The position numbers were made by a program, and so were the translations under genes. Below, in pieces: positions 50,260 to 62,629 of a stretch of DNA of 64,000 bases. The stretch is from the NCBI RefSeq assembly GCF_025602895.1, contig NW_026516204.1, forward strand, positions 496,001-560,000, given 5' to 3'. The first letter of the stretch is position 1. Each line of letters begins with the position of its first letter. The notes under the pieces were generated by a model that saw only the letters and a list, made by a program, of their open reading frames with translations, was not told where the DNA came from and did not search any database. This DNA is from Polychytrium aggregatum. Its lineage: Eukaryota; Chytridiomycota; Chytridiomycetes; Polychytriales.

Positions 50260-51669
50260 GTGGGTGGTTGCTACAGGGAGAGACGCGGAGGGGGGGGAAA
50301 TCGAGGGCCGAATTGGGAAATAAGGCGTAGAGAAGCGGTGTGGGCTTGCGAGTTGCAGGGAGCCGCAGGGTAGGGATATCTCGAGCAAGCGGGGATTTGA
50401 CCAGACACAAGCGCTGCAGGAGGACGCTCGATGGGAGAAGGGGATGGAGGCGAAAACGATGAGCGATGGAGACGGAGGCGAAAGCGATGGACAGCGAGGC
50501 GATCGGCGCTCTCGCCCACGCCGAGAGCCGGTCTCGTCTCGGCCTCGTCTCGGTCGCGATTCCTTATTTGGCGAGCCAGGGCCGGGGCCAGCCAGCCGGG
50601 GCCAGACGGAGACAGCGGGCGGGAGCGACTGAGGGCGCAAACGCAGCCGACGGCGCTGTTGCTGGCTCGGCCCGGTGGCAAGCGAGCAGCGTTAGTACAT
50701 GAGTGCGATAACGGCGCAGGTGCATCGATCTGACGACAGGCAACGGCGCTAGCGGGGGGGGGAGGGGCTGCTATGGCCGACCAGGCCTGTTGCCAGACCA
50801 CAGACACAAAGCCATCTCGCCACATGCCAAACCACATGTCTCAGACGTCCACACCCACACCCACATCCACACCCACATTGCGCATCCCGCTCTCATCCCG
50901 CTCGTATCCTGCTCTCATCCTGCTCTCGTTTCGCCCACACTTCCCTTGCATTTCGCTCGTCTCTGCTCTGTCGCCCACCGCCGGCGCGTTGCATGGCTGC
51001 TCCCATTCGCCCTTCCCGATTCGGGCCTGTCACACGCTGTGTCACGCCAGCCCGTGTTCGCGCAGCGCGCACTTTCCTTTCCGGTCGGCTGCTGTTTCGC
51101 CCAACGCGCACGCTGCCCACGGACGGCGATTGGCGCGGCCAGCATGTCCAGGGCCCATGCATCCCAGAGCCAGGGGGCTGGGGCATGTCCATCGGTGCCG
51201 CGTCAGCAGCTGGATCAGCAATCAACGCCCGCATATGGGCCGAGGTCAAGGGGAGCGGAGTTCACTCTCGAGTTCGAGAGGCAAGTATGTGTGGCTTGTG
51301 TGGGATGTGCCGGATGTGTGAACCAGACGACTTCGAGCGCCTGTATCATCCCCTCGCCAAGGTCTTTGCCCTGTGTACCCCTCCTTCATCCCAGGTATGA
51401 CTACTTGCTCTGACTGCAGTGACTGCATCTGCAGTGGCTCGCTGGTCCTGTCGTGCCCACTCACTCCATGCATCTTCCTCGCACTTGGTCGGGTGTGTAA
51501 TATGAACCGACTACGCCGTGTTTTTGTCCGAATGAGACGGTGTGTCCCATTTCATTTCGGAAAAGCTATGTTATTTGCTGGCATCCTGAGCATCGTGATA
51601 CAGACACTGTTTGTCGCGGCTAGCGTCGCTCGGACACTTGCAGCCTCTCAACTCAGTCCTCTCTGGCGG
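50260..51669. other. LIS1 promoter region and NUP58 3' flank, no gene seen
   Basis: 1.4 kb with low-complexity CACACCCACATCC-like runs at 50845-50880 and G-runs near 50290 and 50754. Long frames exist because of base skew, but no domain is recognisable. Confidence 0.5.
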
Positions 51670-53873
51670 TTAGAAGCGCCGCTTGGCTTTGGTTGCTGGG
51701 TTCTTCAGGGCATCGTTGGCTCCAAACCCAGTCGCAAACGATCCTCCAAGACCTCCTGCTCCAGTGCCGATGGTGAGAGCCGCATGGGCGGCAGCCCCAG
51801 CCCCAGCCGTGGGTTTGGTGTTGCTGGCGGCCACTTTGAGCAGGTCGGTATAGTGCTGGGATGCTAAGCGAGACACCGGCAAATCCGAGGCGTTAGAAAT
51901 CTCTGGCGATCTTGTATGAGCTTTCTCATAACACGGAATGTCGTGACATTGGCATCCTCCGACTCTCATGCCACGCCGCCTGGCGCAGGAGCATGGCATA
52001 TCCCCTCCGCGCCTGCGCCGATTATCCGTGGCTGTTCACCAACCTTGGCCATCGAGCTCGGACGAGCTGTCGGAGAAAGGATTGCGGTCGTCACCGTAGT
52101 ACTTCTTTCGGAACTGCACATACTCGGCCTGCTGCTGTAATACGAGCTCGTGTGTGTTTGCGACCTTGCCAGCGAGCATCAGCAAGCTCTCGTTTTGGTA
52201 GCGCATGATGTCTCCCAGAACTTGTGGACTGTAGTGCGTCTGCTGTGACACGGACTGCAGATGTCGCTCCAGGTTCTATCCGATGGTTGAATGCATCAGC
52301 ACAGATCCGATGCAGGGCAAGTATTACGACGCTGTGACTTACCTCGATTGTTTGTCGATTTTGCTCCAGACGTTCCTCCAAGGATGATGCAAAGTCCATA
52401 AAATATCTGAGACGTTCCTGGTTAGATCGGGCAAAGAGTGGACAAATCGCAGGAGCAACCGAGCTAATGCCGATTGCCACCGCAGTAATTGCCGGTCTGT
52501 CTGCGACAGGCGGGCGGCGTGTCTTGCTTGGGGGGCCGTGCACACATGTGTCGTCTGGTTACCTGGTCCCGAAATTGCGGGTATATTTGCTGGGGTTGGG
52601 ATTGCTGAGACGCTCCGTGATACGTATTGCCATATCGGCATTTTTGAGCTCTCCGTCAATCTGCTTTCTCAGGTCTGAGATGATGTAGGAGTCTTGGTCC
52701 AGCGTGTTCTTGACTCCATCGAGTTTCTGGCGACCGTGCGAGTGCCAGTCGGGATCGAGATGCGCAATGGTCAGTTGCGATACCGCACGCATGAATGCAT
52801 CTCGGCGACAGCTGTGTGATTGCCGGTTTCAAGACGTTGATCCGACGCCAATATGAATGACCCACTGGCGTGTCAGGGGCATACCTGTCGGAGTTCCGTC
52901 ACCAACTTTGAAATCTCCATGATGTTGTCGGCGGCTCCATTGACCGACAGCGTGTCCGCGATGTGGATTTGGTCTTGTATCTGCTTTCTGTAAATGGACA
53001 TTGTTTGGATGAACAGTCAGTCAAGACAGCGCCAGCTAGGTTCTGCCACATGAGCTCCGATGGTCTCATTCGCCTTTTCAGCAGCTCGGGCAGCCTTCTA
53101 AGAGAAAACCCAACATACTCGATATTGTCGAGGATTGTTCGGACATTTTCCGGCAGAGATGAGTAGTTTGATGATTTGCTGATTGCGCTTGGAGCCCTGT
53201 TGAATCATGAGCCAACCCGGGTTTCTGTAGTGAGTAGAGAGTCCGCGACGCTTCCGCATGGCAGCCACTGTACATTCAAAACGTGTGTCCCTCCGCTGGC
53301 TAATCTTTGCTCGGGTTGGAAGCACGATTTTGCTTACGTTACTACCGATGCCGAGCCAAGAGCCGCACCACTGTTCAGGGCCGATGTAGCCGCTGGAGCG
53401 GCGCTGAACAACCCGGTGACAGGCGCTGACGCCGCTACTGCTGGAGTGCTTCCAAATAGGCCTGCACTTGCGGCCGAAGCAGGTGCTGAGGTGGCCGCGG
53501 CAGCAAACAGCCCGCCTCCTGTAGCAGGGGCAACACCAAAAGGTGTCGATCCAGTAGCGGTGGCCCCTGGCGCACCAAACAGGCCAGATTGCGGAGCCGC
53601 TGTGGGTGGAGTTGTTGAAAACAGGCTAGAGCCCCCAAATGCCGCAGCGGGTGCGGATGTTGCTGGTGTGGCCGATGCGCCAAAGAGTCCGGCGGTCGGC
53701 GCGACTGCAGCAGTGGATCCAAAGATCGATGACGATGCTGCCCCTGATGTTGGATTGGCAGCTGCCGGGCCGCCAAAAAGTGATCCAGTTGACGTCGGCT
53801 GTCCAAAAGGTTGGGCAGGAGCGGCGCCAAATAAAGACCCTGAGGCCGGCGCCGGCTGTCCAAATGGCTGCAT
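51670..53873 (-). CDS. FG-repeat nucleoporin, NUP58/NUP49-like
   Basis: Channel nucleoporin of the Nup62-Nup54-Nup58 (Nsp1-Nup57-Nup49) complex. Exon 1 (53873-53338) is an FG/GLFG-like region: GSLFG, AGLFGAS, GGSSLF, SGLFGAPG, STPFG. Exons 53196-53119, 52987-52885, about 52811-52563, 52406-52343, 52275-52044 and 51863-51670 encode the coiled coil: LPENVRTILDNIEKQIQDQI, DLRKQIDGELKNADMAIRI, YFMDFASSLEERLEQNRQTI, HYSPQVLGDIMRYQNESLLM and YVQFRKKYYGD. These follow human NUP58 (ETAQELKNAEIALR, YFRILVQQFEVQLQQYRQQIEEL). The tail GLGGSFATGFGANDALKNP ends KAKRRF. One junction (exon 3 to 4) is off by one base in phase under any GT-AG pair I can find. Confidence 0.87.
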
Positions 53874-54366
53874 GGTTGGGATCGGATTGGGGCGAATAGG
53901 ATCGGATTGGGGCGAATGGGATCGGATTGGGGCGAATGGGATGGGATGAGATCAGATCAGATCAGATCAGATCACGACGCCTGTGCAATCGAGCCGATGT
54001 TCGATTCGGTGCGTCAGGGAGCGAGCAGCAGCGCCAGGCGACAGGCGAATGGGGGGCTCGACTGAATTGGATCGGGCCGAGTCGGATATCGGGACGTGGA
54101 CAGAACTGCAGCCGGGCTGATCTGCGGCGGAGACCGAGACCGGAAAGCGAGTTGTCCTTGGGGCCAAAGAAAAACAGACGGAACCCGGGGCGGCTGACGA
54201 GGGCGTGCGAGAGTCGGGCGAGAGTCGGGCGAGAGTCGGGCGAGAGCGAGGCTGTCCCACCGGCTCCCTCTCATCCGCCTGTCTGCATGTCGGGGCGAAT
54301 CGGCTGCTCTTTCGATTGTCCAAGACGCAGTACCAGACGCCTGGCCGCCATCCAACTCGCAGTACG
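53874..54366. other. divergent promoter between the nucleoporin and LRRC40, with tandem repeats
   Basis: Holds three 20-bp GGGATCGGATTGGGGCGAAT-like units and (AGATC)n at 53878-53970, and GAGAGTCGGGC repeats at 54208-54248. Confidence 0.65.
53878..53972. repeat. 20-bp minisatellite plus (AGATC)n at nucleoporin start
   Basis: Three to four GGATCGGATTGGGGCGAATG units followed by five AGATC/TCAGA pentamers, beginning 5 bp upstream of the nucleoporin ATG. Confidence 0.9.
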
Positions 54367-57300
54367 ATGCTTCATTCCTCCGGAAACAAAAAGGCCAAGC
54401 CGACCGGGACAGCCTCGGGCGCTGCCAGCGGCAGGACTCGGCAACAGCCCTCGCTAGCCTCTGTGCGTTCGTCCTTTCGTCAACAGCGTCTCGGGCAGGA
54501 TGGAGCCCAGGGGCTCGATTCCTCTCTTGGTTTGAAAAAGGTAGTTCCATGGAGCCAGTTGAGCGATGGGCTGCTCTGAAGAATGACAGCAGCACGATCG
54601 TCTTACACTCTGCTCCGATCCACATTCACCAGATTATCCAGGCCTCCCGAAGCACCGGTGCGAGCTTGCTTCTGTCATCCCATGAGCCGTGGGCTCGGCG
54701 ATGCAGTGTTCGAAATCAAGCGAGGCCTTCATGTCGGGTGCAAGGTCGCTGCAATAGCCGGCTGTCTGATTATATGGTGCGCAACTCCTCCAGGTCGTCT
54801 CAATCTCTCGAACCAGTCCCTCACCTCGATTCCCGAGCAGGTTTTTTCCCGGGATGGCTCCGAGGACCATAAGCCCGTCGTCGACTACTCATTCGACAGC
54901 CCCTCTTCGGATCCCTCATGGTGGGAGGTACGCGAGCACCTCATTTTTCAAAGAAAAAATCACTCTGCGCTAGCAATCACCTTGCTCGGCTTCAACGCTC
55001 GCTGCTGTGAGAGAGGCTCACGGTGGCGGTGACTTTGCTGACGCATCGATCATCAGGAAGTCGAAATGACTCGGCTTATCATTGCCGACAACGAAATCAA
55101 CGCAATCGATCCCAGGATTGAATCCCTTGGAGCCCTGACTCTCTTCGATGTAGGATACAAGCGGGCGAAGCGTCATGAGTAGAGCTGTGGATGCCCATAT
55201 AGATCGACCCGGTGCAGCTCAAGAGCATAACTCCAAGCACCTTCTTTCCCATGATAGGCACGCAACAATAGGCTCTCCTGTCTGCCCGCCGAAATGGCTC
55301 AGCTCACTCAGCTGGTGATCGTCAATCTGGCCAACAATGCCTTGAGCGAGTTTCCTTCTTGTCTGCTCGGGGCTCCCTTGCAGGACCTTTCCCTACTCGG
55401 CAATCAGATCAAGACCCTTCCGGATTCGATTGGCCAGCTTGTGCATCTCACCAACTTGGATCTCTCCCGCAACCGAATCGGCAAGCTCCCAGCCTCTGTC
55501 TCCGCCCTCATCAACCTCACCAAGCTCAACCTCTCGGAGAATGCCCTCGAATCGCTCGATGGAGTTCAGTTCTCTGGAATGAAGCTGCTCTCCGATCTCG
55601 ATCTTCACGACAACAACCTTGTGTCGTTTACAGATGGATCGACATCCCTGCCCTCGCTCGCGCGTCTCGATATCAGCGACAACAAAATTTCGCACTTCTC
55701 CGAGCAAGCGCCCATGGATCTGCCGCAGCTTCGCGAGCTCTACCTTTGTAACAATAGAATGCACTCTGTGGGCCTGCTGCTTCGCACGTGTCTGTTCCTT
55801 GAGACCTTGGATCTTCGCGACAATGCCCTCACCGAAGTGCCAGCAGACGTCCTTGCCATGATGAATCTCAAACGCTTGGATTTCAGTAATAACTCAATTT
55901 CCAAGCTCCCGCCAGAGCTGGGTCTCCTCTCCAACCTGAACACCTTGGGCTTTTCCGGAAATCCCCTCAAAGGCGTTCCCACGGGTGGTACCAAGGCTAT
56001 ATTGGCGGTGGGTACAAAGTTGACTCTGCCTATATGGGGGGCCTCCAGATGCGGATATGATAGCATCTGCTCGTCCGCCATAGAGTCGAGCCCGTCTCTT
56101 TGCCAGACTTACAGCTCCTTGAACGTGCCGCCGATTATGCCCCTCCAAATTCCACGAGCGCCGGTCTTGTCGAACACGCTGACAGCAGCAACGGTTTTGC
56201 TGACTTTTGCATGTGCTTCTATCTTTCTCGATCATAAAGTTACTCAAGGGAAGAATAACCGGTAAGTATTTGAGCTGGACAGCAGCCGTCTCCAGGAGCG
56301 GCCCATAGATGAGCGCCACTTCACAGCATCTCAAAGGCGAGCCGAGGACCTGAGTCTGCAATACCATCGAGACGATGCTCTTTGCGTAGTATATATTGAC
56401 ATTGCACTCCCGATCCGTTGTCCGTTTTTTTTTTTCTTTCCAAAGCTGCCCCAGCGCAGGAGATGGCCTCGAGCGGTGCAGCAGACGAAGGAGCTTCGCT
56501 CGATGAGACCACGCGCAGTCGCCACCCATCAACCCAGAACCCAACCAACAAGTCGCTTGACTTTTCTTCCCGTCGATTGGAGAATCTGCCGCAGTCGCAC
56601 ATCGAGGATCTCTCTTTCCTCCCCGCCAATGTGATTCTCAGCCACAACTTGTTTTCCAGTGTCCCCGAGTCTTTGTCGATAGTTGCGGCGACGATGACGA
56701 CTCTTGTGATAACCCATTGCAAGATCACGACCTTGCCTGTGACCCGATTCCCTCTGCTGAAGGTTTGTACATATCATATTAACTTCAATGCGCCTCGGTG
56801 CGACGGAATTATGTCCTGCGCCCATATTTTGATCTCACCAGCCAAGCTGTGCCTTGGTCGGTTGGTTGGTTGGTTGGTTGGTTGACTGGTTGACTGATTT
56901 GCGCCACTCATTGAATATCTCGTTTTTCGATCCGACCACGTCGACAAGGACTTGAATCTATCGAACAACTTCATTACTGATATCGGCACCCTCTCGTCAA
57001 GCACCCTTCCCTCTCTGATTGAGCTCAATCTGAACAACAATCGCATCCGCCAACTGCCGCAGCACCCCATTGATCTTCCGCTCCTCACCACGCTTCTGCT
57101 CTCGGGCAACGCCATCGAGTCTATCCATGTGTCTGCTCTCACGGCAGCACCTTTGCTTCAAGTTCTTGACTTGAGCAACAACAGCATTTCCAGCGTCCCT
57201 CCCGAGCTTGGATTGGTTCGCAGTCTCAAGCGACTTGTTCTGGACGGCAACACCTTTAAGGTTCCCCGTCGGGCCATCCTTGACAAAGGTGAGCACGGTT

Positions 57301-57486
57301 GGCTCGATCGAATAGCCCTCGGCCAAGACCACGGATTCCCTTTGGACTTGTGTACACGTCCCCAGCAATCAAGAGCCTATCATGGTTTGCCTCCCACGTT
57401 GCATGATATATCTAACAAGGCTCCACACCCCTCCCTTAGGCACCGACGCCATCATGACTTACCTGCGGGACCGCATTCCCAATTGA
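54367..57486 (+). CDS. LRRC40: leucine-rich repeat protein LRRC40
   Basis: Cytosolic or nuclear LRR protein of unclear biochemical role. Nine exons close in phase: 54367-54540, 54642-54657 (16 nt), 54794-54927, 55057-55149, 55258-56007, 56115-56193, 56455-56762, 56949-57288 and 57440-57486, for 646 residues. LNLSNQSLTSIPEQVF and SWWE correspond to LRRC40 LNLSGRNLSEVPQCVW and RWWE. About 20 LRRs follow (e.g. LTNLDLSRNRIGKLPASVSA, LIELNLNNNRIRQLPQ). The diagnostic end is LVLDGNTFKVPRRAIL, then GTDAIMTYLRDRIPN, nearly identical to LRRC40 ([33 protein letters not shown], in part). Exon 6 (56115-56193) is the least certain; it is supported by phase closure and by KAILALLERAADY. Confidence 0.92.
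56858..56897. repeat. (GGTT)n tract in LRRC40 intron 7
   Basis: Five GGTT/GGTTG units and GACTGGTT derivatives inside intron 56763-56948. Confidence 0.8.
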
Positions 57487-57548
57487 TCTGCTTCGATGAA
57501 TCGCGCTCCCGATGTCCCAACTTCATTATGTCACTCCTTCCCAAACTA

Positions 57549-57596
57549 CATGCGGTCCAATAAAAACGGGACAGCCCGGATTTTGGTCGTTGAACA
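57549..57596. mobile_element. solo element terminus related to the Fanzor element left end, copy 3
   Basis: TCCAATAAAAACGGGACA then GCCCGGATTTTGGTCGTTGAACAA aligns with copy 2 at 42889-42936 over about 48 bp, with small differences, and is preceded by TA at 57547-57548. No partner right end is visible nearby, so it is a relic. It lies between the convergent stops of LRRC40 (57486) and the fungalysin gene (57711). Confidence 0.7.
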
Positions 57597-57710
57597 ATGA
57601 TGCCTTTGAATGATGACTAGATATGCTTGTATTCAGGCTCCAGAATAGCATTGTCACCATTGACCATAGCCACACGTTATGTATCACCAGGCGAGTGTGT
57701 GGCTGTTCCG

Positions 57711-60700
57711 TTAGGCAACAGTGTCGACCCAGACTCTCCAAGGACCACCACAAGTTGTCTGGCTGGGACCACCGGGACAAGGAGTCGAGCACTGGCTACT
57801 GCTCACAACTGTGCCAAAGGTTCCTTGGCCATCGCCTCCAGCGCCGCCTGGGGTAGCCAGACTGTTGCCGCAGTAGCACTCTCCTCCATACTCAACACCG
57901 TAGTACCTGGGAAGCAGCGGTGACGTCAGTTAGCGACTTGTATCAAAGACTGGACCAGTGCCGCACACGCGGAGCATATCCGCGGAGGGCGAATATCAAT
58001 ACTCACTTGTACTGCGAGCACAGACTCTTGCAGGTAGCAAGGGTCATGGATCCATAGTCGACAGAGGCCTAGGGAGGTTGCAGTATTAGATCGACACACG
58101 AGCCGACATGGGAAGGTTGATGAGCATTCCATGAAAGAGCCATGCAATGTAGGACAAAGCTGCTCGAGGTTTGGATACTTACTTTGTAGTTCAACACGCG
58201 CTGAGAGTTATCGACATAGCAGCCAGTAATTGACGGAGTAACAGTGTCTATCCAGACTCTCCATGGACCGCCGCAGGTCGTCTGGCTGGGACCACCGGGA
58301 CAAGGAGTCGAGCACTGGCTGCTGCTCACAACTGTGCCAAAGGTTCCTTGGCCATCGCCTCCAGCGCCGCCTGGGGTGGCCAGACTGTTGCCGCAGTAGC
58401 ACTCTCCTCCATACTCAACACCGTAGTACCTGGGAAGCAGCGGCGATGCCAGTTAGCGAGTTGTATCAAAGACTGGACCAGTGCCGCACACGCGGAGCAT
58501 ATCCGCGGAGGGCGGATATCAATACTCACTTGTACTGCGAGCACAGACTCTTGCAGGTGGCAAGGGTCATGGATCCATAGTCGACAGAGGCCTAGGGAGG
58601 TTGCAGTATTAGATCGACACACGAGCCGACATGGGAAGGTTGATGAGCATTCCATGAAAGAGCCATGCAATGTAGGACAAAGCTGCTCGAGGTTTGGATA
58701 CTTACTTTGTAGTTCAACACGCGCTGAGAGTTATCGACATAGCAGCCAGTAATTGACGGAGTAACAGTGTCTATCCAGACTCTCCATGGACCGCCGCAGG
58801 TCGTCTGGCTGGGACCACCGGGACAAGGAGTCGAGCACTGGCTACTGCTCACAACTGTGCCAAAGGTTCCTTGGCCATCGCCTCCAGCGCCGCCTGGGGT
58901 GGCCAGACTGTTGCCGCAGTAGCACTCTCCTCCATACTCAACACCGTAGTACCTGGGAAGCAGCGGCGATGCCAGTTAGCGAATTGTATCGAGGGCTGGA
59001 CCAGTGCCGCACACGCGGAGCATATCCGCGGAGGGCAGACACGTCGATACTCACTTGTACTGCGAGCACAGACTCTTGCAGGTGGCAAGGGTCATCGAAC
59101 TGTAGTTGATCGATACCTGCAATCAAAGTGGTTAGAAACATAAGCTAATGGACGATTGGATAAGCTCATTTGCTCTTCTAACCTGGTTGGACAGGACACG
59201 GTTGGAGTTATCAACGTAGCATCCAGTGGCTGAAGTAGGAGTGGCGCTGGGAGTTGTTGCAGTTGTCGTGGTAGTTGGGGCAGTTGAAGAAACGGAATCG
59301 ACCCAGACTCTCCAAGGACCACCACAAGTTGTCTGGCTGGGACCACCGGGACAAGGAGTCGAGCACTGGCTACTGCTCACAACTGTGCCAAAGGTTCCTT
59401 GGCCATCGCCTCCAGCGCCGCCTGGGGTGGCCAGGCTGTTGCCGCAGTAGCACTCTCCTCCATACTCAACACCGTAGTACCTGGGAAGCAGCGGCGACGT
59501 CAGTTAGCGAGTTGCATCAAAGACTGGACCAGTGCCGCACACGCGGAGCATATCCGCGGAGGGCGGATATCAATACTCACTTGTACTGCGAGCACAGACT
59601 CTTGCAGGTGGCAAGGGTCATGGATCCATAGTCGACAGAGGCCTAGGGAGGTTGCAGTATTAGATCGACACACGAGCCGACATGGGAAGGTTGATGAGCA
59701 TTCCATGAAAGAGCCATGCAATGTAGGACAAAGCTGCTCGAGGTTTGGATACTTACTTTGTAGTTCAACACGCGCTGAGAGTTATCGACGTAGCATCCGG
59801 CAGTAAAGCCCGAGTTGGGAGTCGTAACCGGGGCGATTGACATTCGCCAGGCGCCGCCGCACGTTTGAGCAGAGTTGCCGGCACATGGGGTGTTGCACTG
59901 AGAGCTTGAGGCAGCGTTGACGCCGCTGACACCACCATCGCCGCCGGTACCGGTAACGATACTGTCGCCACAGTAGCACTCGTTTCCGTTTTCAACGCCA
60001 AAGTACCTGCCAGCGAAAGATTGGTAAGTATATCCGGGGCAATAGGTGCACACATGACGAAGCAAACGAAAGCGATACCAACTTGTTGCCGTTTTGACTG
60101 CAGAAAGCATTGCACTTGTCAACCGTCATGGCGGGATCGACCTGGTGAGTGAAAGATGGTTCAATCACGAAATGTCAGTGAGTGGTCGAGCTCAATCAGA
60201 ACACGAGGGGTACATCCAATTATGAATAAGCAATTGCACTTACCGTGCTCTTGGCAGCCAGAACGCGAGACGGGCCATCAACAAAGCATCCAGGGATGGT
60301 TGGGGAGGCCGAGCAAGATGGCGGCAGATCAAAGGCATCAACAGCGCTGGTGGTGGCAGAATATCCCAAGCCACGCTTAGCAAATCCCTTCCAGAGGAGA
60401 CACTGATTGGCGCCTTTGTTGTTCGTTTGGTCGGCCAGGAGGATCGCATTTCTTGCGTTGACAAAGTTTGGGTTACAAGGTTGATTCTTCAGGCCATCGA
60501 TAACTAATTGGAACTGCAAAGATATACAACGAACCGAGTTGGCACAGCAGTGGTGGCGCTACACAGCAGATATAGAAGGCGCTCCAAATACAAGCGGCAT
60601 CGAGGGGGCACATACAAATATGGTGTTGCCTTTGCCGCTGCTGTAAGCCTTGATATCCGACGACGTGCCGTACTGGTCAACGAGGTTCCAGTACACCTCG

Positions 60701-62629
60701 AGGAGGAGCGACGTCCAGATTTCACCAATCTTGTGCACTTCTTGATACACGCCAGTGAGCTTGTAAGTCGTAGGATTGGTGGTCAACGAGGTCGAGTAGG
60801 GATAGGTGCGGATACCGTTCGGGCGATTGAAGGACCAGGCTCCGAGGGCATAGTTGGTGGCGCGAGTATCAGTTGGCTTGATGCTCATGACGAGTGCGGC
60901 CATGTCACTCCAGCCCTCGCCAAGGCCCATTGAAGTGGTGGTGGTGAGGCAATTGGCAAGAGCGGAGCCGCCGGTGAGGCGATTCGACACTCCGTGGAAG
61001 GTTTCGTGGACGACAATGTTGTTGTCCAACGCCTCGTCGCGTCTGGGGGTGGCCATGGTGCTCAAATAGATGTTAAGAATTCCAGAGGTACCGTCAGGAG
61101 GGGTGAAGAAGTTGGCTGGATTTACAAGCAACGGAAAGAGATGGGGCAGAAAGAGCGTTAGGATGTAAGGGGAATGGGGACTAAGCAGGGATGTCTCTGC
61201 GTGGGTCCGACAGAGGGGAGCCTCGTATACAACTATATCGGACCGCAGATCTAGTTACCGTTATTCGTCGAGCGGGAGTCTTGGACATTGGCAATGACAA
61301 AATCGCCGCCAGCGCCACCCTTTCCAAAGTTGTTGTTCTGGAAGTTTCCGAATGGCTCGGTAAAGCCGTAGAGATAGTAAACATCATGCATGGAGTTGAC
61401 GAGGTAGAACACATTCGTGACGGCGGCGTTGACTGACTGATACGGGTCTTGCGTCAAGTCGACAGGATAGTCGAAAACGTAGTTGGCGCTCGAAGGACGG
61501 CTATGGGCAATCATGTCGGAGGGCAGGGAGCTGCCTTCGTGGTTGTCCTGAGCGTAAACGTTGTTCCCGGCCAGGGTAGGAGAGGAACCGTTTCCAGCAT
61601 CGTGCCAACCACCCGGGGAAGCAACGCGGTCGTAGGGATCCACAACAAGCGATCGTCCCGAGGTGATATCGATCTGGTTGACTGGAACGACATTGTAGGA
61701 AGCGGCCGGTATGGCACGCTTGGCAAAGGACGACACCCAATCGCCGAGACCGAGGAGGCTTCCGTCAGCGACTGAGACGAAACCGTTCCACCAATGGTCG
61801 GCGAGCTGGTAAGAGATGTCCCACACCCTGACGTATTCGGTCGGGGTCTGGAAATATCCGAGCGAAAACTTGACTGGGGAGAGAGCTTGAGCAGCTCCAT
61901 TAATGGTGCCGCTTTGACCATCGGCACTCGAATTGACCTTGAGAGTGGAGGTTGTGAGGTTGACGTTGATATATTGGGCAAAATGGACGAGGGCTTCGGT
62001 AATGTTGAGAGACGAAGCGCGACGGGTCAGGGTGGTGACGTTTTTTTCGGAGCTACCAAAGGTCGAGCCAAGTGATATCACGTTTCCGGCAGCGTCGAGG
62101 TTGACGTTTGCGGCAGCGTTGACGACCGGGAGGCCGTTGACAAGTTGGACGGCGTACACATGGGTAATCTGGTTATGGGGATCGGTGGCACTGGAATGGC
62201 GAAGAGATGAGAACACAGACTCGCTGAAGGCCATCGGTGGCCCCGACATGCCACGTTTCGGCATGAGACGCCAGGACTGGTCGAGACATGGCGGAGGTTC
62301 ACGAACACGCACCTTCCAATCAACTGGTATTGGGTGGAGTTGACACCCAGGGTCGTCTGGATGGCATCTTTGGCGCTAGAGTCGAGCTGACTGGAGTCAA
62401 GAGGGACAAGCGAATCCGTAGCGGGCTGCGATGGGAAGTATTCGGTCACATTGGGCCAGTGGACTTTGGGGTCGTCGACCGAGGGGACGTCGTTGCTGGG
62501 CAGCACAGCCGCAGCGATTCCCGTGGCCGAGGGGGCGGGCGGAGGAGCAGAGCACTTGGCAGCAGCAAGTCCGGCTGCCGAGGCAAGCAGGGCGAGACTG
62601 CCAAGGGTGGTTTTGGTTGCGAGGACCAT
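57711..62629 (-). CDS. secreted fungalysin (M36) metallopeptidase with five C-terminal WSC domains
   Basis: Extracellular zinc endopeptidase fused to carbohydrate-binding WSC modules. Fourteen exons close in phase: 62629-62313, 62190-61259, 61115-60616, 60513-60244, 60141-60083, 60006-59757, 59642-59581, 59480-59183, 59116-59055, 58952-58706, 58591-58530, 58429-58183, 58068-58007 and 57906-57711, for 1187 residues. The start gives a signal peptide ([20 protein letters not shown]). An FTP-type propeptide follows. The catalytic motif is [16 protein letters not shown] (HExxH about 453-457) with the third ligand in [12 protein letters not shown] (Glu about 483). Each WSC repeat spans two exons: [54 protein letters not shown] and CGGPWRVW. 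Exons 10, 12 and 14 begin exactly 523 bp apart. The gene is divergent from the TIR-domain gene. Confidence 0.95.
57906..59480 (-). repeat. 523-bp tandem WSC units including introns
   Basis: Exon starts 58952, 58429 and 57906 (long WSC exon) and 58591 and 58068 (short exon) are offset by exactly 523 bp, and the intervening intron sequences are near-identical. A third, more diverged unit begins at 59480. This indicates recent unequal duplication or gene conversion. Confidence 0.93.

Noticed and set aside
60552-60620. WSC region considered as a separate gene from the fungalysin
   Set aside because: The exon 3-4-5 junctions close in phase from the peptidase into the first WSC domain, and no independent start or signal peptide is visible.
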